Origin: Diorhabda sublineata
Taxonomy: Eukaryota; Arthropoda; Insecta; Coleoptera; Chrysomelidae
Reading direction: 5' to 3'
Assembly: GCF_026230105.1 (NCBI RefSeq)
Contig: NC_079480.1
Span: forward strand, 10,396,488 to 10,460,487
DNA length: 64,000 nucleotides
Every line of letters begins with the position of its first letter. Position 1 is the stretch's first letter. The translations under genes and the position numbers were made by a program. Under the pieces are notes generated by a model. That model was not told where the DNA came from. It made no database searches and worked only from the letters and a program-made list of their open reading frames with translations. This document shows, piece after piece, positions 45,301-60,300 of this stretch.

Positions 45301-48300
45301 CTTTAGATATCCGTAACGCAATATTTTGTTTATGCATGGAAATGGTCTAGGCTAACTAAATATCAATACATCCTCGTATGTTTCATTTTTTATGTGTCTT
45401 TCGGACAATGTTTATGAATAAAAACCATATGCTAGTATGGGTTTTACTACTCTTCTGCAAATTTCTTCTGATTTCCTTGGGTATTCCATTGTTCCCCAGA
45501 AAAAATATTTGTATCGCGATAAATAGTTTTCCTGCATTTGCTACTCTAATTTTCCATCTCCTAATATCACTGAGCCGAAGTATTGGAAATTTTCTATTAG
45601 TATATTTACTATTTTGATATCGTGTATTTTTGTTTCTCTATGATCATCGTCTGGTTTGTTGGGTTCATAATGTATTTTTTGATTCCACAATTCGATATTT
45701 TGGCTCTACGTTACTTTGTCCTCTGCATATATGATCATGTCATCAGCGTAGCATATTTCTTTTAATGTAACTTTGTCCAATTTCCAGTGCCCTACTTCAT
45801 AAACTGTTTTGTGTGTTTCAAATATTCTTGATTTTTCATATTACGTTCTGACGTAATTTTTATTGCAAATTTCTAATTCTTCTAATTTAGTTTTGGTTTT
45901 CTCTATTTATTCTATCGAAAGCTTTTCAAGATCGATGAAATACAGTTTTCCCAGTTTCTCCTAGCGATGTTTCTAGTTTTTCCCTTAATATCTCTTAATG
46001 ATATAGTTCCTATTGGGCAGTCGTTGCGAATTGTTCCGATTTTTATCATTAGATGTTATGAATACCTCACACCTTTTCAGATAGAACTTCTATCATTTCA
46101 TTTGTCACATTATTGTGTCCTGGTGCATTGCCCATTTCGGCTTTACTTATTGCCGTCTCTACTAATCCCTATCCTCTTCCAGATTTATTACATTTTATCC
46201 CTTTTAATATTCTCCTATTTCCTCACTTTCGTCTTGACCATTCAGGAGCTCCTTATAGTATTCTTGACACCTATCAACTTAATCTTCCTCCTTTGTTACA
46301 ATGCCTCTTTTGTATTTTACATTTTTCAGGGTTATATTTTCCATTGTTCGTTGATTTCTCATAATTTTATAGAAAAACTTTTGATTAAAAAATCTACAAG
46401 AGTGAAACAACCTATATTGATGAACACCGAATAAGGCAGGGAAATAGTCAAACGGTCGTTATCCAATTATGTGTCCAGAAATGAATGGCACCTAGTTTGG
46501 ATATATGATTTTAGCTTTAACAATGATTGTAAATTTGTTAATTACGTCGAAATCAAACCAGATCTTCGGTATAATTAATTAATACATTTCTCTTGTTTTA
46601 TACGATTATTATTACGTCTATAAGGCTTGAGGCGCAAGCAGTTTCATATATAAAATTGATTTGGTTCATCATTTTTCAAGTGCTTTCATAATTACATGGA
46701 AAATGTAACATTTAGAAATAGATTTCGCAATAAATTTGAATAAGTAATACATATTTTGTCTCCATTTCATCGATCCCGATTTCTAATTTTTCTTATATAA
46801 CAACAAATCGGATCTGAAATAAGCTCCGATTTAATGTTATTATTTCTTATCATATATTCTTGTTCCATAACTGTTGAACTTCTATCAAATGACTTTTGAG
46901 GGGAATGACTAATGATCGCATTATTATTTTAGTTGCCAGGAAAAAAAGCTATGGGACCGAGTGGTTGGTCCATCCCTGCTAAGCTAGAAATATTTTTATG
47001 GCTTGGTTTACTTAAACATAAAAAAGATCTCTTTAATGGTTTGCCGGGCGGTTACGAGCATACTCAAGAAATCAAAAACATTGAAAGACCCCGAGCTTTA
47101 CCACCAAATACGATTCATTACATAGAAAAACACGTGAGTAGTTATTTTTGTTATTACAACCTACCATAATTATTATTGAAGTAAACCTACCGTTTCTTGC
47201 ATATAAGGAGTTATAACTAATCAAGTTTTTGTCAATAAAAGTTATATTAAACGTATAATTTTATTTTCATATTCATATATTCATGAAACGGTTTTAAAAA
47301 TTATTTAGAAATGTTAAAAAACGTAGATTGGTGTAATTTAGAATAATTTTTTGTCAGATGTCTATAAGGTTTAAAAATGAAAATTATATTGAGACATAAT
47401 TTCTTAATATGGAGTACAATGAAATTTTAGTAATTGATCACGACACATCCAACATATGATACGTGTTACACGATGAGATAAAAAATCGGCCACACTATTT
47501 ACAAAAATAACTGACAAATTCTTCAAAATTGGTGTATATTTTAAATTCTATTATAGTAGATATATTAATAATAGAATAGCAACAACTTTTAGGGGTATAT
47601 TATCATTTTCCCTAGCTTCATTCCACAAAACACGAATTACTCAAAATAGTGTTGTCTGAAATTACTTTAATGTTTCCAGCTGTTTCAACTACGTGCTCAC
47701 ATTTACCAAGCAAGATCCCTTATAGGAAGCGATGCTTCGGGCCTGTCGGACCCTTTTGCAAGGATAATTGCTGGCGAATTTAGTAAAACTACTCAAGTAA
47801 TAGATGAAACCTTGAGTCCAACCTGGGATGAACTTTTAATTTTCGAAGAGATACTGATCTACGGCGATGGTGATGAGATAAAAAACGATCCGCCACCGAT
47901 CATTATCGAAATATTCGATCAGGATAAAGTTGGTAAAAGTGAATTCATTGGAAGAACATTAGCAAAACCCAATGTTAAACTTAAGGAAGATGCTTATTGT
48001 AAGCCAAAATTTCCACCTTCTCTTGAATGGTAAGATATTATCGAATTTTTTTAAGAAAAATATTATGTTAGTTTGCGCCTCAATTATTTTGCTATAGAAA
48101 TTGCATTGTGATTATGGACTTGATAAATTATTTATGTTAAGGAAACCTATCCTATCATTCACTAACCACTCAGTTTATTTTTCCTTCAGGAATTCCCTTC
48201 TCCAAACGTCTAAAATGTTAACTGTATTGAGAAATTCAACTGCTCCGTCAGGTTGATATTTCATTGTCATGGCTATAGTAGATTTTGTATTTTTCGGGAA

Positions 48301-51300
48301 TTTTGGCAACTATATCATCATTCATTTTTTCAGCACCTTTGTTGAGAGGAGCGATTATTGCTGTTTTCCACCCCTCCATAATTTCTATTAGCTAAGCAGT
48401 TACAAAATATTTTACCAGTACGCCGTTGCATAATTTTAGTAAATAATCAGCAATTCGTTGCTCTATATCAACGCGCATATTTTCTTCTAGTCTAAAAGTC
48501 TTAAAATTGGAACATAAGGTGCATCGCTTGATAACTCAGTTTTACACGCACGGCGAAAGTATCATATTTTAACTAAGTTGGAATTTCTGGAACCGAACAT
48601 GATAACTTGGTTATCGAAACGCACGTATTTATTCTTTAACATACTTTTATTTGATTATTCAAAGCCCAAAGTTAATATTTTCGATAATTGGCGAATGTAG
48701 GAAGAATATCTAAGCAGCGAACGTTTATTTAATAAGAGGTACCTAGATGGGACTTACATTTCTTTAGAGGTTGGAAGCAAAGGTAGTGTAGCAGATGACA
48801 AATGGATTAGTCGCAGAAAAATTATCAGTGAAACTTACTTCCCCTAAAGTTAGTTATATGAAAAGAAATATGCATGATATATATTTCATAGGGTGCGCTA
48901 GATTCCAGATAACAATTTTCATTAACAAAATCACAGGAGAAAAGTTACATGCAATAAAAAATATAACATTAATTAGAAAAATTAGAAAATAAACATTGCA
49001 CACAATTGCCCTTGGCAGATAACAAATAAAGTGTTGCTCTTGCAAAAAATACTGAACACACTATTTTGTGCTTCCACTTTATCAATACTCACAATTACAC
49101 TGTCTGACGCACGTTTTGATTGAACATTTTACCTTCGGTTTCTGAAGAAGATAACTTATTATTGAAACTTGCGCCAGACAGAGCAATTGTGAGTGTTGCT
49201 CTAGTAATAGCAATAAACAGTGTATTTAGTATGAATAACACTAGAGGTTCCAGAAATTCCAACTTATATCCTAATATCCCTGATATGTATTAGACGCAAT
49301 TTTTTAAAATATATTCTTCGATAAAGCCACATTTTTTGTTGTTCCAATTGTATAAATAATAGCAATGTATTTTGAGCTTTTGTATTTTTGATCCAATTTA
49401 ATTTGAAAATGTTGAATTCAGAGTATGGAATTATAAATAAAACTCAGAAAGTGCTATCAAACGAGTGCTATTTGAGTTGTTTATAGATACTTGAAACATT
49501 CTTCGTCTTGGTGATCGCGAACATTTTCTTGGAATGATTTTCTATTATTTTCGAATTGGATTAAGCAACAGCAGTGTGTCCATCAACTCACTTAGGCTTT
49601 AGTGATAAAGCATCATCTCGAGGCACCGTGTTTCGCTGGTTTTCCGAAAACAATCTTGGTTATGATTCACTACAGGATGGTTTTTGTGAAAGTCGTCCAA
49701 AATTGGCTATTGTAGCAAAAAACATTGATGCTGTATGTAAACTGATATTGTAAGATCATCATGTGACATTCAGGCATACATTCAATATTACATGAACATT
49801 TGGCTATCGAAAACCACTGCAAGGCAAGTAGTCCCCTGTTTTTTCGAAATAACTGTTCATGTCGTCACCATTCCTTTAGAGAAACGTAGAACGATCAATT
49901 TTGAAAGTTACAAAAGCATTAGTTTGCCAAAATGTTTAAAAAAAAACAGGGAAATCAATCTATTCAAAAACTTAAGTGGCAGCCTTTTTAAATGTATTGG
50001 CGTATTTCCAATTTGGCCAACTATTTGAATAATGCTCTTTTCTCTTTAGCAAAATCTTATTTTCCCACGACCAAAAAAATAGAATATCCGCTATATATCC
50101 GATAATTATCATGTAGTTTTAGGCAGAAAATATGTTTTCTAACATTAAGAAATAAGTTAAGTATTCATATGATATGTTTTACATTCAATAGTAGTTCAAA
50201 TTAATACCATATTTGGGATAGTTACACCAATATCATTCTTAAAAACTGCTATAATTCCTCCATTATTCCTCCAAAAATTAAATTCGAATTCAATGCTTTA
50301 TAATGATCGTAATTAGATAAAACGCGAAGGTTTTGCAACTGGTGGTTCTCAAAAATTATATGTAAAAATAGTTGAACGTGAATGGTATACTACATAAGAA
50401 TACATTATTGTTAATTTATTCTAATTCAAAATAAAACTGACAGAATATAAATATTTACGTTTAATTTCAGGTTTACCCTAACGAGAGGTACAGATGGAAG
50501 AGCCGGAGAACTCCTAGCCGCATTCGAACTTTTGGAAAAACCAAATGACACTGAAGGTTCACTACCGTCATTGCCTAATCCTAAGGATATTCCGATACAC
50601 CACGAGACAGACACAAAGAGACTTGGTACTGTTTTACCAGTTCCAAGAGGAATCCGCCCAACTTTGGCTAGATATAGAATAGAAGTGTTGTTTTGGGGTT
50701 TACGAGATTTGAAACGAGTCCATTTTTTAACTGTCGATAAACCGAGAATAGATATTGAATGCTCTGGAAATATCTTATATTCTACTATCATTCAAAATAG
50801 AAAAAAAAATCCTAATTTCAGTACGCTTGTTAGGTTTTTGGACTTGGACTTGCCGGAGCAAGAGCTGTATAGGTGAGATAAATTGTTATTTTAAATTTGT
50901 ACCGAATAATTTAAATTAAAGCAATATAATAGTAGGAGGAATAAGCAATGGCGGCAGAATATCAAAAATCTTGAGTAGATCTAAATTCCGAATTAAGAAA
51001 TTAAGTATTTGTTTTTTCCTCACTTTCCTTACTTCGGCTGCCTTTTGTTTGTACCAGACCCACAACAGAGTATTTTGCAATACGTCGATTCCTTATCTTT
51101 CCAAGTTCCAAGTGCTTCTACGACTTTTAATTTTCAATTTCTACCTAAAATTGGGGCTTTTTCTCTAGATATATCATTATGGTCATTACAGCAGGTTTTC
51201 GAATCCATACATTTAAAATGTTTTTCTTCCTTTGTTAGTATTCGTTTTTCTTATTCGCTTTCTCCCTTAAAATTAATTGGTGTCCAAAACAACGTTTTAA

Positions 51301-54300
51301 AATTTCTTTGGGATTCCAACTTTTCTTACTCCCTTTTTTCATCTTTTGTCTATAAGTTATTATAAATATAAACAGCCTTCAATTGTCGCTGGCTCCAGAA
51401 CCATTATAATTAAATCTATCCGGAATTAATTTTATCTCAATATATAAGATCAAAGAGTGCAAGGAGAGTGTTGACGTATTCACGTCGCATCAGAGTGGTA
51501 TCAAAAATCGTTTGAAGTACAGAGTACCAAGTAAAATACAATCTTTAAAATGACAATAGACGTAAATAGATATCTCCACATTTAGAAAGTTTCAGTAGTG
51601 TCCACTACAACCTACACCCCTCTTTCAGTTGCCTACTTACCTTCTCTGTCTTCTATCCTTCCAACTATAATTTTATTCTAGAATCTCTCTCTTTTAATTT
51701 TCTCTATTGCCAATATACTTTGAATTTACTGTTCTACTTAATTGCTTCTATTTGTGGTGAAGCTCTAATCAGTTTTGGATTGTTTATTCTTTTCAATTTT
51801 TTATATTACAGCTCAAGACTTGTCTTATATGGATTCCCAATCTTGTTTTTTTTTGAGAATCTATTATCAGTGTTAATCTGCTTATTATTTTTCATTTTTT
51901 CTATTCCAAGGAACTTTGCCGTTTATTCAGATTCTTTGCCAAATATTATTTCATTCAATAGTATCAGTTCTTACTCTTCTTTTAATGGGTCTGCTTCATT
52001 CGGCCAAAATGATAAACCCATATTTTCTTATAATATATATTTCACTTTTAGGAGTTCCACCTTATTTTATAGGCATATTCTTTTTTAATACAAGCAAAAC
52101 TTGATTTAGCTTTTCTTTCTTCTATTCCATCATAAATCTTGATAAGTTCTTCACCTATTTTTATTCTCTTATAATATATTTCAAATTTTTATAAACCTAG
52201 TGTCTATTCTTGACATTCTTTTTGTTTCTCTTTATCGGCTGCATTCGGTCTGTTATGTTTTTAGAGTTATAATGTTTGTTCCTTTCTTACTTTATCTAAA
52301 ATAACTGAGTCAATGCAGATTTTCTCATGAAGTTTGAATATCCCAAAGAGATATCACACAATCAAAAAGTCCTAGTACATTCATTAAAATGCATTTGCCA
52401 TAATATAATACTCAAAGCACCTTAATAATAAACGTTAATTGGAAATAAAGAGAAGATTGTTTAATCCAAATTATATAATTAATTGAAAATGGTTATTAAA
52501 TAGGAAGAATGTTACATATAATATGGCATGATTTTTTTAGAAAGAAGACTTTGCAATGAAGGAAATGAAATATTTTAAAACAAAAATAAATAATGCCTAA
52601 CAAAAATATATATAGAAGAAATTCTCTTTAAGTAATGTTGAACCATTGAATAAAGTTTATTAATTAGTATCTTTTATGAGTGTCAATAATGATTAAACAA
52701 CCAAATCTGTAATAGATTATTGTTTTCACGTTTTTATTCTGTACAACCTCTTATATATAAAAAATAGCTCTCATCATTCGCCCCAATTTGTTCCATTTAA
52801 ACTTTGGATAATCTATCTTGTTCTTGTATCTTTCTTTGTATTATTATTAAATTGCCAATAGCAGGTGTCTTACGGTAGTATATAACACCAACAACTAAAC
52901 TAAACTTTTCCTCTATTTCATTATACACTTTTCAGACCGCCTGTTACGATCAGAGCTGTAGACTGCAGGAGTTTTGGTCGATACACCTTAGTAGGTACAC
53001 ACATCATTAATTCCATTCATAAATATATTTACAAACCAATGACGAAAAAAGATAGAGAAGCTGAAGAGAGAAAAAAATCTTTAAATCAGTTAAGACCCAG
53101 CGTTAACAATATACAAAGTAATCTAGTTTCTCCAACAAATATAGAGAATCCTGCTAGTGATAAGGAAAAAAGTCCTCTACTACCTAAAGATACTTCAGGT
53201 CACACGGGTAAGTTGAGATAAATAAAATCTTTTTGAAAAAATTTGTCAAATGTCGTCTTATAGATTACGGTACACAAGAAGGAACAAAAAAAATGAAGAC
53301 TGAAATAAATAAGAAACGAAAACAAAGTATAGACGAAGAATTAGATGATGAAGAAGACACAAAAGATTGGTAAGAAGTTAAAAACATGTTTTCCAAGTTT
53401 TAGTCTATACAATATGTAAAAGATATATGAATTCTTTATTCCGGTTACTAAATATATTTATGCAATATCCCGAACACAGCAAATTTAAGCTATAGATTGA
53501 TATTCCCAAATTTTGAAATATCAGGTACCTTCAACAAAATGACTTTAAATGACAGATACAATTTTTCATACAAGAGATTGAGCTTGTGTAAACTTTATCA
53601 AATGTTCCTTTTCTTTATTCAAAAATGTTAGCTTTTTCAAGGGAAATAAAACGGAAAAAAAAGATGTTTTCTAAAGTATTAATGATATTTTCACATCAAG
53701 ATAAATGTATTGTTCTTGATTTATGTTTTTAGTCAACGTTTTTTCTGTTCTGGTTCGGAACTTCTATTTTTTGTGTATATGAAAAACTATATTCTCAATT
53801 TTTAGCAGTATTGTAAGAATTAAAAATAAATTTGCTTCTAAATTTCACGTTCATTTAGTGGTAATTAATTTTATTCGTATTGAAATAAGTACCATAAATT
53901 AGAGGAATCGAAAATTGTTAGAAATATTTCAAATATGCAAAGAAACGTGTATTTTTTCAGATTTCTTCATTAGTCTATATTAAATATAATATCAGAGAAC
54001 GATTGTATTTGGGTATTTTATATAGAAATATTTGATGCACAAGTTGGTTAAAAAATCACACAAGATACATTTCTATATACACGATCGACCATGTGTCTAA
54101 TTTACGTTACTTATTTACTATATTTATCATCAAGTTTATAAATATTCAAAGAAATTACTGAAATATTTCTAAAAATTCTTTATGGATAGATGTTAATGAA
54201 CGCAATGTTTTTCTTATTTCCTAATTTATTTAAACTGGTTTTCAACGGTAACATACATTGTCTCTTACTTAATTTATTTAAATATTTACACTAGACTTAA

Positions 54301-57300
54301 CTATCTTATATCATAATAATTATCTACTACTTATATGATTAACTATTCACAACTTTTATAACTACTTAAATTTATTTAATTTCACCGGTTACTTCTCTAT
54401 TTCGTTTCTTTCATTATGATTTTTTTTATAAACTTAACTCTAGCTGCTAAACAAACTAGTTTATATACCCTAAAGGAATTTCTCAAAATGAACAACTCGC
54501 CGCTGTGATAAAAAAATGTGATGACGGCAAGATCAAAGACTTCTATTATAACCGAACAGGACCGGCTTCACTGTCCATGTCATGTACAAGTTCTCAATAG
54601 TTATAACATAATTTGTCTCACTTCAGGTGGACAAAATACTTTTTGTCGAAAGAGCGAGCTTTAATAGAATTAAACGAGATAAAGAACATTTTGAATCAAA
54701 GTGGTAACCTGCCAGTTCGAACTGATAATAAAGATTCTCAATTTGGAAATACTTCTATTAGAACTTCTGGTCAAGAGGAGAACAAAAAGCGATTCACTTT
54801 CAAATCAGTTGCAACGGCATCGAGGTTTGCTGCGAGAATCAGTCCAAAGCATACAGGAAAATCTTCTAGTCGAAAGACAGCACAATGCAAGGTGAACTTA
54901 TATTTTTAATAAAATACAATCTTTTATATTCTGAAAGTAATCTTTATATGCTATTAGACTGAGTACTACAAGAATTTCATTGAAGTACTGTGTACTATAA
55001 TTTGTTAATGACAATATCCTGCGTGATTATGTGTTACTGAAAGCAAATATTCTTCATAATCCTCGTCTTATAAAAAGTTGAAAATATTTTCTTCGTTCAA
55101 TGTGTTGCACTGTCTGGGAAAAGTTTTGTTTTAAAAAAGCAATTGGGTGACTATCTATTATTAATTAACAACTCTTTATAAAATTTGAATCCTGAATATT
55201 CATCATGGAAGATAATAAATTGTCAGATTATTAACCTTTGAAATGAAGCTAGATTATTTTTGTATATATTCTGGCTATATCGAAGAACATACGAGTGTTC
55301 TTAATTTTTTTTTTTTTGATAAATATCTAAACACTACATATAATACTATAATTGATATTCTACCAAAAAATATTTAAAATTATCACATCACCTAGTACAA
55401 TCCGACAATTATTTGTCCGCTGTTAAGTTTTTTACTGGCAATGCCCATAGTTCAAACCAAGCATAACAACTTTTCTCTTTAAATAAAAAAAAATTATTCT
55501 CTTATTCAAGGTTTATGACACCGAATTGGAAAGTAGACCAGAATTTGACGAATTTAAAGAATGGTTGCACACATTTCCATTGTATAGAGGTAAAAAGACT
55601 GTTGATGACGCTGAAGATGATAGTAGAATTGTAGGGTATTTTAAAGTAAGTTCTAATTATATATCCTCCAAAATTATACAACTGTATTTCTTAATATATT
55701 CCAGGGAGCAATACAAGTATACAAATGGCCCCTACCGAAAGATATAGACGACAAAACAATAATGGGATTTGATCCACATCTAGGACTATTTCAAGGACTA
55801 CCATCCAACGAACCAATAAAAGTTTTGGTTCGCGTTTACATAGTAAAGGCCATAGATTTGCATCCTATGGATTTGAACGGAAAGGCAGATCCGTACATTG
55901 TATTACAACTAGGAAGTAAAAAAATAAGTGATAAAGACAACTATGTTTCAAAGCAGCTGAATCCCGTATTCGGAAAGTGAGTATGAAGAAATTAAGCATA
56001 TTAATGAAAATACAACTGCCTATTTTCATAGTTTATACAATTCAATTATATTCACCGCAAAGAAATGTCACTATGAAATAAGACATTTTGACAAGAAACT
56101 GCTCTATTCCATACCATATACTAAAATGGACATAAAGCAAAGAAAAAAAGAAGACGTATTTGAACTTTTATACAATAAACAGTCTGATTTGGCGTGTTAG
56201 GAGGGAAAACATACTGTACTGTACTGTACTGTACTTTATAAATTAAGAGGCTTCTTTCGACTAAATCTGCAACGCAACAAGTGCAGAAATATGATATTGT
56301 TAGAACTCTAAACACTTTCCTATCTACATAGTTATAAACCAAGATATTTGTTTCATAGACTTTGAAGAATCATTCTTGAGATTTAAAGTCTAAAAATATA
56401 GAAAATAAAAATAAATTGCTAAGTTGAATATCAGTTTACTGAAGCAAATCATAGGTGCGGTAATTGAGGAAATAATAGGGCTCTTAATCATTCAGAGTTA
56501 CTATAAAAAACTACACATTAGTCCGTTGATTTGAGAGATACAAGTAACATAAACTGACTATGTGAAAATAATTCATAAAAGAGGAACCGTGCGTCTCCAT
56601 TATTTTGATCAATATTGGTACTAGTTGAATAGAATGTTGAATTTCCATGTTAATTTGTACTAATATTGAACATATTTCATGATAGGCTTCCAAAAGGACA
56701 CATTCAAATAAAAAAACTGTCCTATATTTATTGTTGCATTTATTTTTAGTTACTTTTGCTCTGATACCTTTTATTAGGTTGTTCAATTCAATAAACTACT
56801 CGAACCAGAACGCCTGGATATAGAGTATGACGCTGGATATATTGGCTAGCCTTTGGGCCCACTGGATAAGAATTTTCAAAAATTTCTTGGGGGCTGCCGA
56901 AGTGAAAAGCTCTCAAAATAAACTTATTATTCTTATAAATCACTGTATTTGGATACATAAATGAATATTCAAGCTATTAAAATGCCATTGAGACTTTGAA
57001 GAATCTTTGTATCAAGCATAAAAATGAAATATCAAAAAATCGCAGCAGGTTCTGACTGATTGAAACCATTCAATCAGATCACTGTTATATACTGAAATAA
57101 ACTGCACGCCACATGAACGTATGTTAAAGCATCGTCGAATCAGCAAATAGCTCTTAAGTTACTACTTGGCTATCTACTCCTAATCAAGTATTCTTATAAA
57201 AACAAATAAGGCAAAGCAAATATGAACCACTTGTAGAAAACGTTGGCCTTCTATAAGCTAATTCTAACTATACACAGGCCTGGAAGAGGAATAATACTAT

Positions 57301-60300
57301 GTGTTTTCATCAGAACCATATCAAGAGGTGGTTACAGTCCCAACAATAATTGGATAACAGTATTGGACTTATGTATAGTGCTTCTGTGGATCGACTCTCA
57401 CTTCGCTCTCATAGTCATAGTCATTAACAACTCTCTCGCACCCACAATGGCCCTAACGTCAAAAATAACCTACTTACTTAAGAGACTACATTTATTTGAA
57501 GTTACCTTAACTCTAATACCTTACACCTATATTATTATTTTATGTCACTTTCAGGAATTTATCTTATATGAGCAACTTAATTTTCAATTTATTTAAGTTT
57601 TTATTCCCGAGGTTGTTTATTACAAATAGCATTAAACATTTATCACAAGTAAATAATATGCGACTATTAATTACCTTTAATGCTCTAGATGTTTTGAAAT
57701 CGAAGCTACTTTTCCTCAAGATTCTGTACTGACGGTTCAAATTTACGACTGGGATTTGGTCAGTTCTGACGATATGATAGGTGAAACGAAAATTGACTTA
57801 GAAAATCGTTTTTACAGTCGTCATAGAGCAAGCTGTGGCCTGGCTGAAGTTTATGAAGAGTAAGTTATTTAAGAATATATTCGCTTTTGTTATTCATACT
57901 ATCATCTCAGTATTTTGTTTCAATTTGAAACATTGCCACGTTAATAATGTACTCACCAATGTTACATCAAAGAACCCGGTGAATCAACTTATTTAAATAT
58001 ATATTATATTATTTATTATTATATATATTATTTATTATATATAATATTATATATATTATTTAAATATATATATTTAAATTCACCGGTTACTGTTCACTAT
58101 TTCATTCCCTTCACTATGACTTCTTATTATAAACTAACTCTCACTGCTAAATATCAAAAGATCTTAGAAATAAGGTATTAAAGAAATTTATATTTACCCA
58201 GCCTATAGTTTGTGGGATACACAACAAATAAAAAAAATACGATAGATTTTGATCCTATTATCAATCATATTAGTATTTTGAATCCAGAGATTTAAAAAAT
58301 TGTTTATTTTTGGTTGTGAGTAGTCTCTTTGCTCTCATCAAACTAATGCCTTCACCAGAAATAGTTTTATAGTTTTTAGTGAAATGTGGATAATTAAATA
58401 TCAAGTCCATACTTATCTGGTGTAAAGTAACAGCAAAATCTTCACCTTGAAAATTAAACAGATTTCCTAATTGATCAATTATTTTTACTTTGATATTTTG
58501 CAATGACTATTATTTTATAACCGCTAGGCACTGTTGGAAAAAATTGGTGGATAATATGCTTAAATATGTTTAAATAGGATTCGCCTGCTATGCTGCAATC
58601 AATACCTATCGTATTCACCGGTTAGTGTGAAACATGTCTCACGTTTGGTGGAGTACCTTTGGGAAAACCAAACTAGGAGCCTATGGTGTCTGACTGAAAT
58701 GAAGTGAACTTATGGCTTTGCACAGACACTTTAAAAATACTCATATCTGGTGTTATTTCAACTTTGCAACTTTCTTTATGGTTTTTTTGAGATTGTTCAA
58801 GACTGTACCTATATCCTTTAATTCATATGGGCCAAGTGGTATATTATAAAGAAAAAATTGTTTTTCTCCACCCCTCCCCACATAAATAAATTGTTCATTT
58901 CATCGATATTTAGTATAAAATGAAATGTATTTACTGAAATTGGTAAACTTATTTCACAGTTTGTAGCATCATCCAAATAAATAGGGGGCTAAGGCTGTAG
59001 CTTTGTTACGATTCATTTCCGCAAACAGTGAAACTTAAATATTATGGAATTAATAATATAATTCAGTAATATATGCAGAATAAAATTGTGATAAAGAGTA
59101 ACAAAATTGACAATCTAATGAATAAAAATTCAAAATTGAGAGATCATATTCATTTTTTAGAGATGGTTACAACGCTTGGAGAGACGCTTTGAAACCGACG
59201 CAAATCCTTGCAAAACTATGCAAAGATGCCAAAGTGGAATCTCCTGTATACGCTGATGGAATGGTTAAAATTGGAAAACAAATATTTTTCGTTAATACCA
59301 GTACCAATGAAATTGTAAGAACTAAAGAGACGGAGGAGCATATGGCCCTGGAAGTATTACACAGGTAAATATCACTTAAATAGGAAATATTCATAAATAA
59401 GATGTAATGGTTGTTAATTTTGTCTTTTATTCCAGTTTTCTTTCATTCATTGATTCGAAAAATGTTGATACCGAAAATGGAAATTTCAATTAATATAAAC
59501 TTTTGCCATAAAAATCTTTATTGCAGAACTCAAAAAAAAATATTACATCAGTACAAAAAAACTTAAATTTGCCAGAATAAATATTGGATTAGACTGATTC
59601 GCGCTTCTACGCTAAAGTGCTGACTTCTCACCGCATTTTATTTACCACACAATGTTAAAATGGAATATTTTAATCAACTTTTCACTTACTTTTAATCAAT
59701 CTATTGACTTAAATTTTCCTATACTTTCTCGCTATTGCTGTCTATATACGAAACAGCCAAATGGAACAAATTTGTTAATAAATAGATGGGGTTGTGTTGG
59801 AGAAAACGCTTCGACATGTTGAAATGAGTATTTGAAAAAAAAAATAATTATAAAACTTATTTTTCATATTTTTCTGAAAATTTTAGATATAATTCATGTA
59901 CAATGCCCAATACATATCTTCAACATTTCGGAAATATTAAGTGTTTCCAGATTTTCAGGCCAAAATTAACGTTTTAAAAAAAGAAAATTATCTTATTACA
60001 CAAATTCGTTACATCACATTCAATACTTATTTCCGATTCAGCTCTTGATATTGAGAAAAGAAGCGAAAACTATTCAAGCGTTACTTTCTACTGATATAAA
60101 TTTGTTCAATTTCGTTTAAAACTCATAGTCTTAACGAACTTAATAATGTCAGAAAAAAGGTCAACAAGAAACGCTAAAAATAACCATTCTGCAAATGATT
60201 GGTTGTGGAGACACAAATAGAAGTTGGTCGCTTAACTCACGGAAAATTTCCATATTTGTAGCCTATATCACAAAAAAACAATTAACAAAATAGAAAAGCA

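Larger units (their letters stand above)
44217..46932 (+). other. Intron 14, 2.7 kb, nested transposons
   Basis: Most of it is an antisense non-LTR relic (44340-46420) interrupted by an antisense mariner relic (44585-45345). Nothing is recognised in 46440-46930. Confidence 0.8.
48030..50470 (+). other. Intron 16, 2.4 kb
   Basis: Contains a possible non-LTR scrap (48190-48500), two stem-loop repeat copies (48571-48626 and 49086-49265) and a mariner relic (49534-49970, sense). 50040-50460 is AT-rich with nothing recognised. Confidence 0.7.
57860..59160 (+). other. Intron 23, 1.3 kb
   Basis: Contains a partial dispersed repeat (57970-58160) with an AT-palindrome, and a Polinton-like capsid protein relic (58265-58985, antisense). 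Confidence 0.7.

Noticed and set aside
50426..50791. 121-codon minus-strand frame
   Set aside because: Exact shadow of otoferlin exon 17, which is strongly conserved on the plus strand.
51720..52088. Hydrophobic 122-codon plus-strand frame resembling a membrane protein, with another at 45967-46434
   Set aside because: Both come from T-rich sequence; the second is opposite a recognisable antisense RT relic. No splice or homology support.
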